In this document: positions 39,982 to 42,947 of the stretch, piece after piece | Position numbering within the stretch: the first letter of the stretch is position 1 | Layout: each line of letters begins with the position of its first letter | IMG/VR virus record: IMGVR_UViG_3300013092_000224 | Span: 1 to 42,947 of that record | Reading direction: 5' to 3' (one strand) | DNA from: a virus | DNA length: 42,947 bases | Notes under the pieces: model-generated | Database searches by the model: none | Told to the model about the DNA's origin: nothing | The model's input: only the letters and a program-made list of their open reading frames with translations | Program-made: the position numbers and the translations under genes

Positions 39982-40962
39982 CTACCTCAACCAACCATGG
40001 TCTTCTTCGGGAATGATGAGCGCGTAGCGCTCGTCCTCGCGCTGGTAGCGGATAAAAGCGCGGTAGACCTTGGGGATGCGGTCGAACACCTTGCTCGGGC
40101 TGAAGTTCTCGGCCACCGACGCCACCTTGTCGCGCAAAGCAGCGTTGTCCAACTCGTGGTCGAGATCGTCGATCAGCGCCGCCAGCAGTTTTTGTTGGCG
40201 CGGCTCCAATTCGATCTGATTCCCTTCAAGAAATACCACGCTCTCGGTTTTGACATAGCGCAGCGTGGTGTTGGGTGCGGCCTCGTCGAGAAGTTGCGGG
40301 CCCGGCGCATCGAAGCGGTCGGCAAAGAAGGTAAAGCCGTGCTCCTCGATCTGCCCCACCATGAAAAGGCTGCGCACATCAAACCCCGTGAGCGCCGACC
40401 CTGCCGGCAGCGGCACTTCACTACTGGTCAGCACGATGGCAGATTGTACGGATTTGTCGGCGGCAATCTGATCGCGCAGCCGTAGCGCGTTTTCTGCGCG
40501 ATGGAGCATCCGACCGAAGTACCAGGTCACCGGCTTGCCCCGTTTCGGCGTGGTCATGCCCAGCCGCCACAAGGTTTCTTTGCGCGGGGTATCCTTGTCA
40601 AACTCTTTCATGACCGTGGCTGCCAAACCGAGACCCACCAGCAGCTTGGATACCAGGCGTGCGGGAATCAGTTTGTAGGTGTCGCGCACATATTTGGGCG
40701 CATCCACCTGCTGGCACTCGGGGCAGGACAAGCGAATCTCTCTCTCGGAGAGTTCTCGAACCACCCGCGCCAACTCGATCCAGCATTCTGTGCAAGTGAC
40801 GTATTCAAGGGGCTCGCCGATGGTCAGCATCTTGGTCTTGAGCAAAGGCTGCGCTCCCACCGCCCATTCCCCCTCGAACAGCGCCTTCCCATTGATCTGC
40901 GGATCGGCGCGATCCAGCAAGCGGCACAGCAAAGTCGTCGCCTGGATCTGGCTGTCGCTCAC
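39982..40962 (-). CDS. Unknown zinc-ribbon protein, second gene of cassette
   Basis: A 326-residue protein of no recognised family. Cys57, Cys60, Cys80 and Cys83 (TCTEC..LSCPEC) form a zinc ribbon. Residues about 85-170 are basic and helical (RLVSKLLVGLGLAATVMKEFDKD). A C-terminal part near 250-320 (KLLAALIDDLDHELDNAALRDKVASV, then FDRIPKVYRAFIRYQ) could be a winged-helix domain. This suggests nucleic-acid binding. It overlaps its upstream partner by four bases and ends in a terminator, so the two make one unit. Confidence 0.7.
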   Translation of the reverse strand: MSDSQIQATTLLCRLLDRADPQINGKALFEGEWAVGAQPLLKTKMLTIGEPLEYVTCTECWIELARVVRELSEREIRLSCPECQQVDAPKYVRDTYKLIPARLVSKLLVGLGLAATVMKEFDKDTPRKETLWRLGMTTPKRGKPVTWYFGRMLHRAENALRLRDQIAADKSVQSAIVLTSSEVPLPAGSALTGFDVRSLFMVGQIEEHGFTFFADRFDAPGPQLLDEAAPNTTLRYVKTESVVFLEGNQIELEPRQQKLLAALIDDLDHELDNAALRDKVASVAENFSPSKVFDRIPKVYRAFIRYQREDERYALIIPEEDHGWLR

Positions 40963-42224
40963 GCCATCAGCTCCGCTTCCTCGGCGGCCGGTTCAATTTG
41001 CGGAATTACCTCGTCGTGCTCGATGACGTTCAACGCTTTGAGAACGGCTTGGGCCAGGGGCTGGTTTTTGACGGAGAGGTTTTTGATGGTGGACGAGCCG
41101 GAGGCGTAGACGTCGAAGCTAAAATGCGCGCGACGTCCTTTGCCATCGGTGTAGACGAGTACGGTCGCACCTTCCAGGTTGTATTCGGCTTCGAAGCTGT
41201 GCTCAACTTTCAGGACATCGCGGGCAACGGCGACGGCATCGGGTTGATCTTTTGCCTCCGGTGCTTCGATGGAAAAGCTGATGCCGGCGCTCCCCATGCG
41301 GGTGAACTTGGCTCGGCGTAGCCGTGCCTTCTGCACGCCGATACTCGACCAATCCTCGAAGGGTTCCAATCCGTCGCGCAGCGCGTTGAGGCGGTAACGT
41401 TTGGACTCGATCTCCTCGGGTTTGATCTCTTGGTGAACCACATGCTCGCCAAAAAGCTGCAGCACCGCCTTGTGGTTCTTGGCTCCACCCTTTACGATGG
41501 TCTCCACCATGCCGCTGGCCGGGTGATAGACCAGCGCGGTTTCCAGTGCGATCCGGGTGGTGATGCGGGTGAAGTGGTTTTGCGTGAAATGCGCCAGGGC
41601 GGTTACCGGGCCTTCGACGTAAAGGGTGAGCTGAATACTGTCCTCGCGCTTGCTGACTTCGATGTGGGTGGCTTGCCCGGCGCCGGCCTTTTTGTAGAGC
41701 TTGGCCACGGCATGGCTGAAGGTTTCCAGCAGGGTGCGATCTTCGGTGGGATCGAGTCCCGCCTGGATTTGGTGCTTCTTCCAATACTTGCCGTTGGTCT
41801 TGCCCAGGAACGACAGGTGCAGTTCGACGTCCCGGAGGGCTTTGTCGCGGAAAGTGAACATCCACAGAGCCTTTTCCCGGTCGTCACGAGTGCTGAAGGC
41901 AATGAGCAGTTCATCGTCGTCAGGGTTGGCGTTGAGGAATTCCTGCACTGCCAGCGGATTGGCCATGAGGTGGCAGCGGCGCAGGTCGTCAAACCAGAGA
42001 CCCAATGATTCGGTGATGGCCTGGCGTTCTTCGGGGGTGATCTCTTTGGTGGGTAATTCGGAGGCCAGCGTTTCCACCGCTTGCGTCAGCTGCGCCGGCA
42101 GCAGATCGGGTTCCTGGCTCCAGTCGATGCTGAGGTATGACCCAAGGATGTGCGCTTCGGCGAACTCCCGCAGGGTCGGCATGCCGATATGCCGCAGGAA
42201 GTGGGGTGGGTTGAATACGCTCAT
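40959..42224 (-). CDS. Unknown 421-residue protein, first gene of cassette
   Basis: No family recognised. The protein is soluble, with mixed alpha/beta structure: a helical first 130 residues (LTQAVETLASELPTKEITPEERQAITESLG), an alternating middle (LWMFTFRDKALRDVELHLSFLGK, HIEVSKREDSIQLTLYVEG) and a beta-rich end (HSFEAEYNLEGATVLVYTDGKGRRAHFSFDVYA). Acidic tail. No ATP motif, nuclease motif or membrane segment is seen. AAGGAGG lies five bases before the ATG at 42224; a start ten codons earlier lacks that spacing. It is co-transcribed with the zinc-ribbon gene. Confidence 0.7.
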   Translation of the reverse strand: MSVFNPPHFLRHIGMPTLREFAEAHILGSYLSIDWSQEPDLLPAQLTQAVETLASELPTKEITPEERQAITESLGLWFDDLRRCHLMANPLAVQEFLNANPDDDELLIAFSTRDDREKALWMFTFRDKALRDVELHLSFLGKTNGKYWKKHQIQAGLDPTEDRTLLETFSHAVAKLYKKAGAGQATHIEVSKREDSIQLTLYVEGPVTALAHFTQNHFTRITTRIALETALVYHPASGMVETIVKGGAKNHKAVLQLFGEHVVHQEIKPEEIESKRYRLNALRDGLEPFEDWSSIGVQKARLRRAKFTRMGSAGISFSIEAPEAKDQPDAVAVARDVLKVEHSFEAEYNLEGATVLVYTDGKGRRAHFSFDVYASGSSTIKNLSVKNQPLAQAVLKALNVIEHDEVIPQIEPAAEEAELMA

Positions 42225-42686
42225 ACTGCCTCCTTCATTATTTGTTATTGGCAAGCGTATTTGCGGATCAATCCGACCACGACGCCGACTACGGTTCTTC
42301 TTGAACCATGGGGGAATTATGACGAATATGGCTTACGGCGTGAAGGGTTATGCAGAGAAACAGGATCGACGGTGCGTCGCTCGGTGGTCTGCACCAGATC
42401 TACCGCCGCGCGGCGCAAGCAAGGGCGCAGGTCAGCGGCGCCGATAGCCGATGCTTTGTCACGCCCGGAATTCGGAAATTCCCCTGCAATCCTGCCCAGC
42501 GAAAGCCCTTGAGCGCATCTTTTGCCGGTAAAAAGGTCAGGCTGCTCGAAATCCAGGAAAAGGCCGTCCAAAAACAGCCTCGCCACGACTACAAAAAGAA
42601 GCAAAAAGCGGCCTATGCGATTTATTCACCACTACAATTTATGCACCACTACAGATTGGGCGTGGAGGGCGGTCAAAACTTCTGTG
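42225..42686. other. Intergenic region at the right end
   Basis: 462 bases without a convincing gene. It holds a possible minus-strand promoter for the two-gene unit (42316-42344), and a direct repeat CACCACTACA at 42627-42636 and 42644-42653, spaced 17 bases as operator half-sites often are. Open frames of 95-124 codons on either strand have no ribosome site and no recognisable protein character. The prophage end could lie here. Confidence 0.5.
42316..42344 (-). promoter_or_regulatory. Possible promoter of the unknown two-gene unit
   Basis: On the minus strand TTCACG (42344-42339), a 17-base spacer and CATAAT (42321-42316). Fair match to sigma-70, about 90 bases before the start codon. Confidence 0.35.
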
Positions 42687-42947
42687 TCAAGCCATCACCA
42701 CACGAGTATGAATTTCTACCTTGAGTGCGCGTTTGATGGCCGCGAAGATTGCCGAGATGTTGCTCATAGTCGGATTACCCGAGGCCGACAACATGCGGTG
42801 CAGGCTCTTGGCTGGTTTGTGGATCTCTTCTGCCAGCGACTCGAAGCCAACAGTCGCATTTACAAGATCACGTAGAATCAGTTTGGCGGTATCAGGCTCA
42901 CCGTTGATGAAAAGCGTGACCGCCTCGTCGAGAAGCGCTTGAGCAAA
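42687..42947 (-). CDS. HigA/antidote-like HTH protein, N-terminus outside window
   Basis: 86 codons are visible, open to the window edge and ending in TGA at 42687-42689. The peptide has ALLDEAVTLFINGEPDTAKLIL followed by NATVGFESLAEEIHKPAKSLHRMLSASGNPTMSNISAIFAAI, the pattern of the 'putative addiction module antidote' family with an XRE-type helix-turn-helix. The family is usually about 100 residues, so only a short N-terminal part is missing. A HigB/RelE-type toxin gene would be expected just upstream, beyond the window. The CACCACTACA repeat lies a few dozen bases past its end. Confidence 0.75.
   Translation of the reverse strand, partial: FAQALLDEAVTLFINGEPDTAKLILRDLVNATVGFESLAEEIHKPAKSLHRMLSASGNPTMSNISAIFAAIKRALKVEIHTRVVMA

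Noticed and set aside
39681-40016. Plus-strand frame across the repeat-rich control region
   Set aside because: It crosses the end of one minus-strand gene, a terminator and the iterated repeats, and lacks a ribosome site.
42317-42724. Open frames of 95 (minus) and 124 (plus) codons in the right intergenic region
   Set aside because: Neither has a ribosome site, the two overlap each other antisense, and neither peptide resembles a known protein.

Overview
The window is most simply read as an integrated tailed phage (siphovirus type, HK97-like capsid, long tail) with some flanking DNA, in a GC-rich Gram-negative bacterium. The host is probably a betaproteobacterium. This is inferred from base composition, a repeat-rich secreted surface protein of the kind common there, and the DUF6900/DUF3489 small-gene pair; no rRNA or tRNA gene is present to fix the taxonomy. 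I found no convincing att repeats, so the prophage ends are not defined: the left end is probably near the integrase (about 2.6-3.2 kb) and the right end near or beyond 42.2 kb.

Layout. 1-2562 (minus) holds the 3' part of a secreted repeat protein that has lost its start. 2842-5710 holds a small HTH regulator, a tyrosine integrase on the plus strand and a divergent AAA/DUF4143 ATPase. 6129-8070 is a zone of small genes (DUF6900, DUF3489, HU and two unknowns). From 8079 to 42224 almost everything is on the minus strand and is read from right to left in phage order. At the right edge is the partial gene of a HigA/antidote-like HTH protein.

Phage programme in order of transcription: an unknown two-gene unit (42224-39982) ending in a terminator; an iterated-repeat control region (39828-39898); a recombination and replication block (unknown protein, free-standing HNH nuclease, Sak4-like ATPase, SSB-like protein, DUF6511 zinc protein, Cas4-like PD-(D/E)XK nuclease with a predicted iron-sulfur cluster, unknown, TOPRIM/AAA primase-helicase, a short gene holding two competing inverted repeats, RuvC-like nuclease, unknown, DUF6456-like protein); an NYN nuclease; the packaging block (HNH, small protein, small terminase, ParB-methyltransferase, large terminase), which contains a plus-strand DUF4160 / DUF2442-HTH pair; the head genes (small membrane protein, portal, S49 protease, capsid, 53-residue protein, connector, closure, HK97-gp10, DUF3168); the tail genes (tube, G/GT chaperones with a -1 frameshift, 1535-residue tape measure, distal tail proteins, propeller-type fibre); and the lysis cassette.

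The signals I find most informative are: the GGGAAAC -1 slippery site in exact phase between tail chaperone frames G and T; intrinsic terminators directly upstream of the capsid and tail-tube start codons; a strong terminator embedded inside a coding region between tail and lysis genes; the clustered ATTCC[GT]CA repeats at 39.8 kb; overlapping mutually exclusive hairpins at 33.1 kb; and the uncharacterised two-gene cassette at the prophage edge, which is the best candidate for an undescribed system. All function calls come from reading the sequence by eye, with no database search.
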